The position numbers and the translations under genes were made by a program. DNA of 20,610 nt from Dehalococcoidales bacterium. Its GTDB lineage: Bacteria > Chloroflexota > Dehalococcoidia > Dehalococcoidales > UBA3254. Every line of letters begins with the position of its first letter. The first letter of the stretch is position 1. The notes below the pieces were generated by a model. It worked only from the letters and a program-made list of their open reading frames with translations, searched no databases and had not been told where the DNA came from. Where the stretch lies: NCBI GenBank assembly GCA_028718465.1, contig JAQULX010000008.1:1-20610 (forward strand), given 5' to 3'. This document shows positions 14,786-20,610 of this stretch, piece after piece.

Positions 14786-15282
14786 TTCCTATCCTCCGGC
14801 CTCATGTACTTTAGTCCTAACGCTTGAAAAATAGACTCTTCTGTTTCGCAGTCTATTTTTGAAGTAGTAGCATTATCAACCTCATATCCCTGTCCGGCCA
14901 GGCATCGTTCTAATCCCCGACCATCTGCATGGAGTTTCATTCCCAAAGATAAAGCCCTTTTACATAAATATATATTATGTTCCTTACTGCCTGTCCGAAT
15001 TAGAAGCAAAGTAGCCCAAGTCTCTAGGGTGGCTATATAGATATCTAGGTCAATGTCAGGTCTCTGTACCCTGATAATTTTTTGCCCTCCCATCTTAATG
15101 GATCCAAGCTGCTGCAGCTGGTAAGCAAAGCTACCTTGATTACTCGGAATGCAGACTAGGTCAATATCATTAACGAACGGGCGTTTGCGCCGGATACTGC
15201 CGGCAATTTCTATACGAGAGCAATAAGGTGATAATCTATTCACTATCTGGCTCGCAAGTGACAGGGCTTTTAAATATTGCAT
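14782..15282 (-). CDS. Compact Pol beta/PolX-type nucleotidyltransferase
   Basis: This encodes 166 aa. The ribosome binding site (GGAGGT) overlaps the preceding small gene's stop. The core shows the GS motif (G28-S29) followed by D39 and D41 in RPFVNDIDLVCIP, and a third acidic region at D76/D78/D80 (RPDIDLDIYIAT). This is the palm signature of the Pol beta superfamily. Further on, WATLLLIRTGSKEHNIYLCK and a C-terminal TEESIFQALGLKY resemble PolX catalytic-core and thumb sequence. The 8-kDa and PHP domains of full PolX are absent, so it is a minimal enzyme. It could fill gaps, add nucleotides or repair ends. It is the last gene of the minus-strand operon and ends tail-to-tail with the papain-like gene. 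Confidence 0.85.
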   Translation of the reverse strand: MQYLKALSLASQIVNRLSPYCSRIEIAGSIRRKRPFVNDIDLVCIPSNQGSFAYQLQQLGSIKMGGQKIIRVQRPDIDLDIYIATLETWATLLLIRTGSKEHNIYLCKRALSLGMKLHADGRGLERCLAGQGYEVDNATTSKIDCETEESIFQALGLKYMRPEDRN

Positions 15283-15284
15283 AT

Positions 15285-15425
15285 TTACCTCCGCTTGATT
15301 TTCTTAGTATCTTTGTCTAGATATTCAAATTCCTTTTTATATATCTCACAGTCATGGCAATAGCCTTCCTGGCATATTTTATGGTTAAGTGGACATACCT
15401 GTCCTTTCCTGCTTTGGATAGACAT
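15285..15425 (-). CDS. 46-aa Cys-rich small protein
   Basis: The frame reads MSIQSRKGQVCPLNHKICQE then GYCHDCEIYKKEF, followed by a basic tail. Four cysteines (C11, C18, C23, C26) and two histidines are packed in 16 residues, the density of a small zinc- or Fe-S-binding motif. TTGGAGG lies 5-10 nt before the ATG at 15425, a strong ribosome binding site, and the stop is 2 nt before the downstream start. It is therefore likely a real gene although short. No family is identified. It may be a regulator or a zinc adaptor for a neighbouring nucleic-acid enzyme. Confidence 0.65.
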   Translation of the reverse strand: MSIQSRKGQVCPLNHKICQEGYCHDCEIYKKEFEYLDKDTKKIKRR

Positions 15426-15439
15426 GGATACCTCCAAAG

Positions 15440-15853
15440 TTAAATCAGTGTCAATTTAAAACCGTACATGTCCTCGAAAGTCTTCTTTTTCACTACAAAA
15501 TCATCCTCACAAATGAACTTCTGTTTTCTATCGTCGTATGGTTTGCTGTCAAAAAACTCAAGCTGCATCTGGTTATTAACCAGCATGTGATCAATGATGA
15601 ATTTCACTCCCCCTTTTAGCGGTACCGTAAAATGATGCTTATAGAAGAGGTATTCTCCTGCCCTAACAGCCAGACTAAAATTACGGGCATCCTCAGCTTC
15701 TTTCCCGGAATCATATTTTTCACCGTCTGGATCAGTGACCCGGGTATTGTTATACTTCTGCTTCTTTATAGGCTTGCCTCCTAATAATGTACCCAGTTCA
15801 GGATTTAGCTTTCGTAGGTCAGGATTATCAAAATTGATATCTACCCCGTTCAT
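15440..15853 (-). CDS. DUF1064-like putative nuclease
   Basis: This encodes 137 aa starting at 15853, where ATGA overlaps the upstream stop and GGAGAG lies upstream. A longer frame to 15877 would only run into the upstream gene. The layout matches DUF1064-type phage proteins: YDSGKEAEDARNFSLAVRAG at about 45-65, strands with HHFTVPL and VKFIIDHMLV, and then an EFFDSKP element like the acidic-Lys pair of PD-(D/E)xK nucleases. A closing KTFEDMYGFKLTLI follows. The family is thought to be restriction-endonuclease-like, possibly junction- or strand-specific; activity is inferred. It lies with a polymerase-like protein, so repair or recombination of viral DNA is likely. Confidence 0.65.
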   Translation of the reverse strand: MNGVDINFDNPDLRKLNPELGTLLGGKPIKKQKYNNTRVTDPDGEKYDSGKEAEDARNFSLAVRAGEYLFYKHHFTVPLKGGVKFIIDHMLVNNQMQLEFFDSKPYDDRKQKFICEDDFVVKKKTFEDMYGFKLTLI

Positions 15854-16317
15854 GCTTTCTCTCCACAATATGGACATTTTTCGGTCTTAGCTGATTCTTC
15901 CTCAGTAGCTGGCCAGCTTTTGCCACAGATGCTACAGGTTAGGATTTCGGTGGCTATCTTGGGGGCATCGGCAGCAGCGAGAGAAAGCTTTTCTGGGTGT
16001 TCTAGCAGATCCAGAAAATACTCTCGGAGTTTACCGAGATACCTACCTCCCTCAACTCCCAGGGAATTGAGGTAATCGGCCAGCTCCGGATTAGCCTCGG
16101 CTATAAATTCAAACCACATCTCGAACGTAATATCCTTAATGCCGTCTTTATATGAAGCGCAGTTAGTAATCCAGTCAGGCTGTAGAGCAGGAAACTCACC
16201 CCTTAAGACCATTCCCTTTAACTCTTTAATAGAATTCTTACCCAACCACTCTCTGAAGCCATTGATGAAATCTTTCCGTTTTAATCGTAGCATGATAAAA
16301 AACATGGGGTTAGCCAT
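15850..16317 (-). CDS. Zinc-ribbon-tailed protein of unknown function
   Basis: The start at 16317 is preferred over 16371 because GGGAGGAG precedes MANPMFFIML and the longer frame lies inside the upstream gene. The protein is 155 aa. The N-terminal 100 residues are helical and charged (DFINGFREWLGKNSIKELKG). The last 35 residues carry CSICGK, then CPYCG, spaced as a rubredoxin/zinc-ribbon pair (C-x2-C...C-x2-C). Function is unknown. It overlaps the upstream stop by 8 bases and the downstream start by 4, so it is fully embedded in the operon, probably as a nucleic-acid or protein-binding partner of the nuclease and polymerase. Confidence 0.75.
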   Translation of the reverse strand: MANPMFFIMLRLKRKDFINGFREWLGKNSIKELKGMVLRGEFPALQPDWITNCASYKDGIKDITFEMWFEFIAEANPELADYLNSLGVEGGRYLGKLREYFLDLLEHPEKLSLAAADAPKIATEILTCSICGKSWPATEEESAKTEKCPYCGEKA

Positions 16318-17686
16318 CGTTGCTATCTCCTCCCTTATCCTTCTTACTACTCGAGAAGTAATCACCAGCACCTTTAATCACGTCAGGTAGTGCCTTTCTA
16401 ATATCCTTAATTAGATCCTGGTGGTTCTGGTGGCTCTCCTCCTCCCTGCGAGTTTTATTTTTCCAATCCTCAATCCTGATTAGCGTATCTAGTTGATCAA
16501 GTCTAAAAGTAACATCCTTGCCATCCTGTCCCTGTAGAGTTAGAGAAGCGTTGGAACTTGGGCTAATGGGACGTTCTTTATATATCACTATAGGCTGCCC
16601 AGGCTGAGATTCAATCGGTTTACCGTCATTATCCAGGTAAACATATTTGACCTGCTGTAAATTACCACTATCGGATCCTGGTAATTTAACTATCCCTAGA
16701 GAAGCCAGGGCTTGTACCAGAGCGGTTATTTCGTTTACCTGGTTAGTTAACCCTAGCGCACCAGCAGGCGGTTTCTCGACGCTTCCTAAAGGCTTAGTCT
16801 GAACAATCATGGGCTTGGAAGGATCTCTTTCATCAACGCTGGCATTTCCATCCGCATCGATCTTGACGATATAGTTTTTAGCCGGCGGAGGTACTCCAGC
16901 TTCTGATTTGGCATCGTTGATCATCTGTACTAACTTCATAGCGACCTCATAGGGATCACTCGAAGTTTGATTGCTACTATTAGCGCCTATAGAGGCTCCC
17001 CGCCCTCGAGAAGCGAGAAATTGTTTAGAGATCTCTAAGGCATCTTTGTAGGTATAATCCCCAGCACCTTCCCCAACATAAAGAGGTAGACCGTTATCAG
17101 GATTAATTACATGGGTAAGCCGCATATCCATAGGCTTACCTTCTATTGACCCACCACGGCCATCGCTCCTAGTCGAATCCATAATCTCTCTTATTTTCGG
17201 AGTAAGTGATACTTTAAGGTGGCTACTCCAGTAGGCAGTCCAGCGATTAGCGACGTCAGGCTGGATATTAGCCTGGCTCAGAGCAGCATGTACCCACTCT
17301 AGATCGGTATAATCACCCCCTCTCCAAACATGGTCACAAGTCGCCTTCAAGAGCTCCTTATTGACGATACCGGACTGACGGCCAAGCTGCATAAATTTCT
17401 GATAGTCACTAATCACTGTCGTGGGCTGTTCAGCTTCTTTAAGTACTTCCTGGGGAGGGGTTTCAGAATCGTCCTCCTCAGCCTCCAAGTACTTAATACC
17501 CTCTTCTGTAATGCTCCACTTCTTATCTTCATCCTGTATAACCAGAGGTGGTTTAGTCTTCGCCATACGGGTTAATTGGGTGTGAAAATTGCCTGGTGCC
17601 TCTCCAATTACCTTTGCTAGCTGTTGTATTGTTGTGGGACTTGGCTGAGCAGCTAATACTCCAAGCACCTTCTCTTTTGTAGCCAT
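16310..17686 (-). CDS. Winged-helix N-terminus, large protein of unknown function
   Basis: This encodes 458 aa with TAAGGAGG 9 nt before the ATG. Residues about 1-70 match a winged-helix/MarR-like DNA-binding layout, with TIQQLAKVIGEAPGNFHTQL as a helix-turn-helix and ITEEGIKYLEAEEDDSE as the closing wing helix. The remaining residues are a mix of helices, long acidic/Pro/Gln-rich linkers, strand-like patches (KNYIVKIDADGN, QQVKYVYLDNDGKPI) and a C-terminal charged, partly disordered tail. No catalytic motif was found. It could be a regulator or a replication/packaging scaffold. It starts the operon that contains the nuclease and polymerase-like genes and diverges from the gene at 17860. Confidence 0.75.
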   Translation of the reverse strand: MATKEKVLGVLAAQPSPTTIQQLAKVIGEAPGNFHTQLTRMAKTKPPLVIQDEDKKWSITEEGIKYLEAEEDDSETPPQEVLKEAEQPTTVISDYQKFMQLGRQSGIVNKELLKATCDHVWRGGDYTDLEWVHAALSQANIQPDVANRWTAYWSSHLKVSLTPKIREIMDSTRSDGRGGSIEGKPMDMRLTHVINPDNGLPLYVGEGAGDYTYKDALEISKQFLASRGRGASIGANSSNQTSSDPYEVAMKLVQMINDAKSEAGVPPPAKNYIVKIDADGNASVDERDPSKPMIVQTKPLGSVEKPPAGALGLTNQVNEITALVQALASLGIVKLPGSDSGNLQQVKYVYLDNDGKPIESQPGQPIVIYKERPISPSSNASLTLQGQDGKDVTFRLDQLDTLIRIEDWKNKTRREEESHQNHQDLIKDIRKALPDVIKGAGDYFSSSKKDKGGDSNDG

Positions 17687-17715
17687 GGTTTAGCCTCCTT
17701 AATGTCCTTATAACC

Positions 17716-17744
17716 ATCATACACCCTCATTTAAAAAACATGAC
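17716..17744 (-). promoter_or_regulatory. Weak -10 candidate for the minus operon
   Basis: On the minus strand TATGAT (17721-17716) lies 30 nt before the 458-aa gene. The matching -35 (GTCATG at 17744-17739) is poor, so an activator or a different site may be needed. It is listed only because a promoter is expected here between divergent genes. Confidence 0.2.
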
Positions 17745-17804
17745 GTAAAACATATGTAATAAATTTGTAAATAATTAGTGGTTTGAGCGTAAACCAAGGA
17801 AGTC

Positions 17805-17833
17805 TTGACAAATATTATGTTAACTTCTATGAT
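17805..17833 (+). promoter_or_regulatory. SigA-type promoter for the 344-aa gene
   Basis: TTGACA (17805-17810), a 17-bp spacer and TATGAT (17828-17833) make a near-consensus vegetative promoter. Transcription should start near 17840, and AGGAGGTAAG and ATG 17860 follow. It is the clearest bacterial-type signal in the window and the best evidence for a bacterial host. Confidence 0.8.
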
Positions 17834-17859
17834 GGAGGCAAGTTCAGGAGGTAAGAGAT

Positions 17860-18894
17860 ATGGGTATAAATTGGTGGGCTGCTGCAAGCTATCTTATCGC
17901 AAAGATACCATTAGAGAAGATATTTTCCCAGGAAAAAGATAAATCGGACTCCCTGCAGGAGCTTAAGACTATAGTTGATACTCTGCCTAAGCCAGCTAAG
18001 ACCGAAGTTAAAGCTGATCCATCTTCTACATCGACTGTCACTACCAGGGAGACTGTAGACTACCAGAATAGGGAGATCGGGAAGGTTCTCATCCAGATGG
18101 AAAGGCACGCCGCTCAAGGCATGCGTATTGCTGGTAAAGCCTGTGATTGTCTTTCTAAACATATCGTGGATCTCGAGAGCCTTTGCGAAGAGACTATAAC
18201 TATGGTTACTAATCCGAACATCTACTATCGTATGATTGATTGGGTTCGGGATATTACACCTAAAGTTAGTGTTGAAGCAAACGAAAGCGGTCAGTACCGG
18301 GACGAGTACCCTGTTATGGCCAGGCAGGCCCGCGACTTCCGGAAAGAGATCCTGGGTACCCTGGACTATAAGGCGCTTTTCCAACAAGGAGAAAGTCCAG
18401 TTATTCAGGAAGCTGAAAATATTCTTAAACAACACAAAGAGAAGGTTACGGAGCTGGAGGTACCCGCGGAGCTGACCAGGGAGCCAGTGGCAAAACCAAT
18501 GGAAAATATTACTGATAATATTACACAAAAAGTACAAAACGAGGCTGAATCTAATGAAGAAGCCGAAGTTCAACCAGAAATATTAGAAGAACCTCCTAAG
18601 CTTTGTGAAAACGGTACGGTTTGCCTAGATCTCAAACCTATGGTGGAATGGGTCAATACCGAAGATAAAGAAAAATGCCGGACCTGCATGCTGACCGTGA
18701 CTGTGCCCTGGTACTTCGAAGAGCTCGAGGAACGGGGCGAGAAAGAGTTAGCCGAAGATCTGGAGAAACTGCAGAAGGAAGGTGAACCGGTTAACGTAGC
18801 AGCGGCATTAGACCAGATAAAAGAGCAGGTACCCGGAGATCTTAAGCAGCGCCTTCTGGAGTTCGACTGTGCAACGCAGAGCCTTGAGCTATAG
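17860..18894 (+). CDS. Cys/His-containing helical protein with terminal CxxC region
   Basis: This encodes 344 aa. A near-consensus promoter and AGGAGGT (17847-17852) precede it, so strong early expression is likely. The N-terminus (INWWAAASYLIAKIPL) is amphipathic and may touch membrane. A charged Pro/Thr linker follows to about 65. Residues about 70-135 are helical with C95, C97, H101 and C109, spaced as a possible metal-binding site. The region 140-200 is helical, and 205-255 is an acidic Glu/Gln-rich linker. The C-terminal region has CENGTVC, then CRTC, and a final FDC, suggesting a second metal site. The family is not recognised. Its 3' end overlaps a convergent gene by 53 bp. Whether it is structural, regulatory or replicative cannot be decided. 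Confidence 0.75.
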   Translation: MGINWWAAASYLIAKIPLEKIFSQEKDKSDSLQELKTIVDTLPKPAKTEVKADPSSTSTVTTRETVDYQNREIGKVLIQMERHAAQGMRIAGKACDCLSKHIVDLESLCEETITMVTNPNIYYRMIDWVRDITPKVSVEANESGQYRDEYPVMARQARDFRKEILGTLDYKALFQQGESPVIQEAENILKQHKEKVTELEVPAELTREPVAKPMENITDNITQKVQNEAESNEEAEVQPEILEEPPKLCENGTVCLDLKPMVEWVNTEDKEKCRTCMLTVTVPWYFEELEERGEKELAEDLEKLQKEGEPVNVAAALDQIKEQVPGDLKQRLLEFDCATQSLEL

Positions 18895-19141
18895 GTCTTC
18901 GCTTCATTCTGGTTTCTGGCATATATAGCGTCATATCAGTCTCCGATTCGCAATCCGGGCAACGAAGCTTAACCCCGTCTAGGCATTTAGCAGCCAATCC
19001 ACCCATGGAGAGTACAACCAAGTATGCCCCCCAGGACATTTTTGCCCCTGTGAATTCCCTGAAAAGTTCTTTACTTTGGCTAATAAACGTATATTCTTTG
19101 TCGGACACCCAGATCGTTTTTCCCTTATTTTTAGATACCAT
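18842..19141 (-). CDS. Putative ribbon-helix-helix plus CxxC protein
   Basis: The start at 19141 is chosen because GAGG lies 6-9 nt upstream and the longer frame begins with a TTG. The protein is 99 aa. The N-terminus has a strand (KTIWVS), then a helix (EYTFISQSKELFREFTG), a turn and a second helix (WGAYLVVLSMGGLAAKCL), the order of a ribbon-helix-helix domain. CPDC follows. The last 30 residues are basic. A small transcription regulator is the best guess; a zinc-bound adaptor is also possible. A near-consensus promoter precedes it, and its 3' end overlaps the 344-aa gene by 53 bp antisense, so the two transcripts would interfere. Confidence 0.65.
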   Translation of the reverse strand: MVSKNKGKTIWVSDKEYTFISQSKELFREFTGAKMSWGAYLVVLSMGGLAAKCLDGVKLRCPDCESETDMTLYMPETRMKRRPIAQGSALHSRTPEGAA

Positions 19142-19167
19142 TTTCAGCCTCAAAACTTAGTTAAGCT

Positions 19168-19196
19168 ATTATAGCATCTACAGGGGTCTATGTACA
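19168..19196 (-). promoter_or_regulatory. SigA-type promoter for the RHH-like gene
   Basis: On the minus strand the order is TGTACA (19196-19191), a 17-bp spacer and a perfect TATAAT (19173-19168). The spacing is optimal and the start codon at 19141 lies 27 nt after the -10. The -35 matches TTGACA in four of six positions. Confidence 0.65.
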
Positions 19197-19246
19197 TTAT
19201 GGTAAGTGCATTATAAGATGATATCAAATAACAAAAGGAGGATGTA

Positions 19247-19456
19247 ATGAAACTTAATCTACAGGGTATTGAAGTCAAGGCGGCCAGGGTTCTGGTTGGA
19301 ATGAAAGGTCATAGGCCAAGTGCTTTTAATGCTTGCGTAGCAGCGCAGCTGAAAGGCAAAAAATATAGCAAACCACCTGCCGGCATGGGCGGACGCCACA
19401 ACAAAGAAGTCAGAACTAATTTCGTTTCGGCCGTAAGATCCTGCTCCGGAAGATAA
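19247..19456 (+). CDS. 69-aa basic small protein
   Basis: AAAGGAGG lies 5 nt before the ATG at 19247. The protein is strongly basic (many Lys/Arg) with two Cys, at 29 and 66. It has a patterned core: FNACVAAQLKGKKYSKPPAG, then GGRHNKEVRTNFVSAVRSC, possibly two short helices joined by a Gly-rich loop. No family can be named from sequence; a small DNA-binding or virion-internal protein fits the charge. A nearly identical GG-x-HNKEVR peptide is encoded, in an untranslated frame, across the leader of the gene at 3028 (see findings). Confidence 0.7.
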   Translation: MKLNLQGIEVKAARVLVGMKGHRPSAFNACVAAQLKGKKYSKPPAGMGGRHNKEVRTNFVSAVRSCSGR

Positions 19457-19472
19457 TAGGTAGTAATAATCC

Positions 19473-19610
19473 ATGGCCAGGAATGAAGCTACTGATAAAA
19501 TTGATGGAAGGGGTTTGTTTGTGGGCTTGATATTAGGGACATTGGTAAGTGTGTTTTTAAATGTCGCTATGGCACCAAAGAGTAATTCTAACCTTTCCGA
19601 TCAAGCTTAG
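19473..19610 (+). CDS. 45-aa single-pass membrane peptide
   Basis: The frame starts MARNEATDKIDGRG and has one hydrophobic segment at about 14-33 (GLFVGLILGTLVSVFLNVAM), followed by a polar tail. The ribosome binding site is weak (TAGGTAG). It begins 16 nt after the 69-aa gene and its 3' end overlaps the convergent zinc-ribbon gene by 23 bp. Transmembrane composition and position make it plausible, but it is short and unproven. Confidence 0.4.
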   Translation: MARNEATDKIDGRGLFVGLILGTLVSVFLNVAMAPKSNSNLSDQA

Positions 19611-19926
19611 CTAAATAACGCTGAACTCTTGAAGCTAGTCTTTTATCCTTGCATTCATGAATGAGGGGATTGAGGCTAGCTTCTTTTTTGGCTAATTTCT
19701 CTTTCTGTTCGTGGTAGCAGTCACGGCAGATACCGTTAATGAAGCGAACGTCTGTTTGACCACATTTGGGACAAGGATCGCCTTCGGATAACTCCCAATC
19801 AAGTTGATTCACTATCTTACGCTCTTTACGTTTATGGGGAATCCGAATGATTTTCAGGTCCGGGTCAACGGCATGCAGTCGGCGGCGAAGTTCCCTATCT
19901 ATTTCGGTATACCCCTCATCAGACAT
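19588..19926 (-). CDS. Small zinc-ribbon protein
   Basis: This encodes 112 aa, overlapping the upstream J-domain gene by 28 bp, with only a weak GAGAC-type ribosome binding site before the ATG. A basic N-terminal helix-rich part is followed by CPKC, then CRDC, with 12 residues between pairs (C-x2-C-x12-C-x2-C), a classical zinc ribbon at about 52-71. A Lys-rich helical C-terminus follows (EKLAKKEASLNP, RVQRYLAKLD). This is the layout of a nucleic-acid-binding or J-domain-partner protein. Function is unknown. It is probably cotranscribed with the J-domain and transglutaminase-like genes to its right. Confidence 0.75.
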   Translation of the reverse strand: MSDEGYTEIDRELRRRLHAVDPDLKIIRIPHKRKERKIVNQLDWELSEGDPCPKCGQTDVRFINGICRDCYHEQKEKLAKKEASLNPLIHECKDKRLASRVQRYLAKLDRKG

Positions 19927-20243
19927 ATAGTCTCGTATGCCTGGTTAATTCTAGCGGCCATGGCCGCACTGACAGCTCCGGTATCCGGATGGTGCTGCTT
20001 CATTTGCTGTCTATAAACCGCTTTTACCAGGAAATCTGGACAATCTGGATGTAGACCAAGAACATAATAGGGGTCGTTAATATCCACTTTAGGTTGATTA
20101 GCAGAAGATATCTTATTGAGAATATCCTCGCCAAATATCTGCATTCCTTCACTAACTATGGATGACAGGCGTTTCCCTGTGGTCAACTTACAAATTGTAT
20201 CTATAGTCCTCAGGTTCTTAATCAGTTTACTATTCCGCGGCAT
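19899..20243 (-). CDS. J-domain (DnaJ-like) protein
   Basis: The start at 20243 is chosen for GGAGG 5-8 nt upstream (minus strand), giving 114 aa. The C-terminal half is a J domain: DPYYVLGLHPDCPDFLVKAV, then the invariant H85-P86-D87 in QMKQHHPDTG, and INQAYETI at its end. The N-terminal 50 residues are a basic helical extension and not recognised. J proteins stimulate Hsp70 (DnaK) ATPase through HPD, so this could recruit the host chaperone for replication or assembly. There is no G/F or zinc domain, so it is a minimal J protein. It overlaps the zinc-ribbon gene that follows. Confidence 0.9.
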   Translation of the reverse strand: MPRNSKLIKNLRTIDTICKLTTGKRLSSIVSEGMQIFGEDILNKISSANQPKVDINDPYYVLGLHPDCPDFLVKAVYRQQMKQHHPDTGAVSAAMAARINQAYETICLMRGIPK

Positions 20244-20256
20244 TAGAAACCTCCTA

Positions 20257-20610
20257 TCACCATACACAGGTACCTGCTAGAACCTTCTCTACTGGTCTTA
20301 AATCAAAAAGAGAAAGACCAGCTTTGCTAGCAAAAGCATATTTGTCATTAAAGAGAGCGTAAACCTCATATAATCCACAAACTGGCTTATCTGGATCTGC
20401 TGTGGCTTCAAGGATACGGTCCTGACCGAATTCGTCTCCCATGATTACGCACATGTGACCTTCCCGGGTTCCATCCATACTCCACATGACCGGTGCACAG
20501 AAAACCTTCTCGGGTGGTATAAAGACACGGAGTAAGCTACATAAAAGAATAGCTTGGTCGTCGCAGTCCAGTCCTTCGCCATTCTCGGCCCGGTGGAGCG
20601 ATTCGGCAGG
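20257..20610 (-). CDS. Transglutaminase-like cysteine protein, 5'-truncated by window edge
   Basis: The minus frame is open from 20610 to the stop at 20257, giving 117 visible residues; the true start lies right of the window. The visible region carries the transglutaminase/cysteine-protease-like order: C16 in NGEGLDCDDQAILLCSLLR, a hydrophobic strand (VFCAPVMWS), H52 in REGHMCVIMG, and D72 in RILEATADPD. This Cys-His-Asp spacing is that of the transglutaminase-like superfamily core. Substrate is unknown: transamidation, amide hydrolysis or peptidoglycan processing are all possible. The ATG at 20487 falls inside the domain, downstream of the catalytic Cys, and is not the start. It lies 13 nt before the J-domain gene. 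Confidence 0.75.
   Translation of the reverse strand, partial: PAESLHRAENGEGLDCDDQAILLCSLLRVFIPPEKVFCAPVMWSMDGTREGHMCVIMGDEFGQDRILEATADPDKPVCGLYEVYALFNDKYAFASKAGLSLFDLRPVEKVLAGTCVW

Noticed and set aside
17911..18573. Long minus-strand frame opposite the 344-aa gene
   Set aside because: It is an antisense shadow of a gene with a strong promoter and ribosome binding site, has no ribosome binding site of its own and an implausible composition.
1..20610. Archaeal host suggested by PEGA domains and a C2H2 finger
   Set aside because: Two near-consensus SigA promoters at optimal spacing and dense SD sites favour a bacterial host; the domain evidence alone is not decisive.
1..20610. CRISPR array, tRNA, insertion sequence or integrase
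   Set aside because: No regular repeat-spacer pattern, no cloverleaf, and no transposase or recombinase motif was seen on either strand.

Overview
The window looks like part of a virus or integrated virus-like element from a Gram-positive-type bacterium (Bacillota-like). The host guess is inference. It rests on strong Shine-Dalgarno sites (AAGGAGG/GGAGGT) before most genes, SigA-like promoters (TTGACA-17-TATGAT at 17805-17833; TGTACA-17-TATAAT on the minus strand at 19196-19168), and tight coupling of small genes (ATGA and TAATG overlaps). No rRNA, tRNA, transposase, integrase, CRISPR array, terminase, portal, tape-measure or packaging ATPase was recognised. Both ends of the window cut through genes, so the element continues on both sides.

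Positions 2-2758 (+): the end of a beta-rich lectin-like protein, a small HExxH protein and a membrane-anchored multidomain PEGA protein. Positions 2759-3027: a non-coding leader with two GC-rich hairpins, each preceded by the same 12-mer, a weak promoter candidate and a possible sequestered ribosome binding site. Positions 3028-8215 (+): nine small genes, several Ala-rich and at higher GC (clearest at 3.0-4.7 kb), probably virion structural proteins. A YkgJ-type Cys-cluster protein and a zinc-ribbon protein sit inside this block.

Positions 8225-13559 (+): surface and adhesion-like genes: LamG plus Ig/FN3-like plus propeller-like (711 aa), a right-handed beta-helix (556 aa) preceded by the stump of another beta-helix gene, a membrane-anchored C2H2 zinc finger, a 35-aa membrane peptide, and a membrane-anchored triple-PEGA protein. 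Positions 13559-14785 (+): holin-like protein, membrane-anchored coiled-coil and a permuted papain-like (YiiX/NlpC-P60) hydrolase, a possible lysis or exit cassette.

Positions 14782-17686 (-): an operon with a winged-helix protein (458 aa), a zinc-ribbon protein, a DUF1064-like putative nuclease, a 46-aa Cys-rich protein and a compact Pol beta/PolX-type nucleotidyltransferase; this looks like early DNA-metabolism and regulation. It diverges from the 344-aa Cys/His-containing gene at 17860 (+). Positions 18842-20610: small genes on both strands: a possible ribbon-helix-helix/CxxC protein, a 69-aa basic protein, a 45-aa membrane peptide, a zinc-ribbon protein, a J-domain protein and the C-terminal part of a transglutaminase-like protein.

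My reading is late genes (structure, host attachment, exit) to the left and early genes (regulation, DNA processing, chaperone) to the right. The many single-pass, glycine-rich N-terminal anchors and the lack of recognisable tail or capsid genes leave open a membrane-containing or otherwise unusual virion. This is a hypothesis; the decisive genes lie outside the window or need structural searches.
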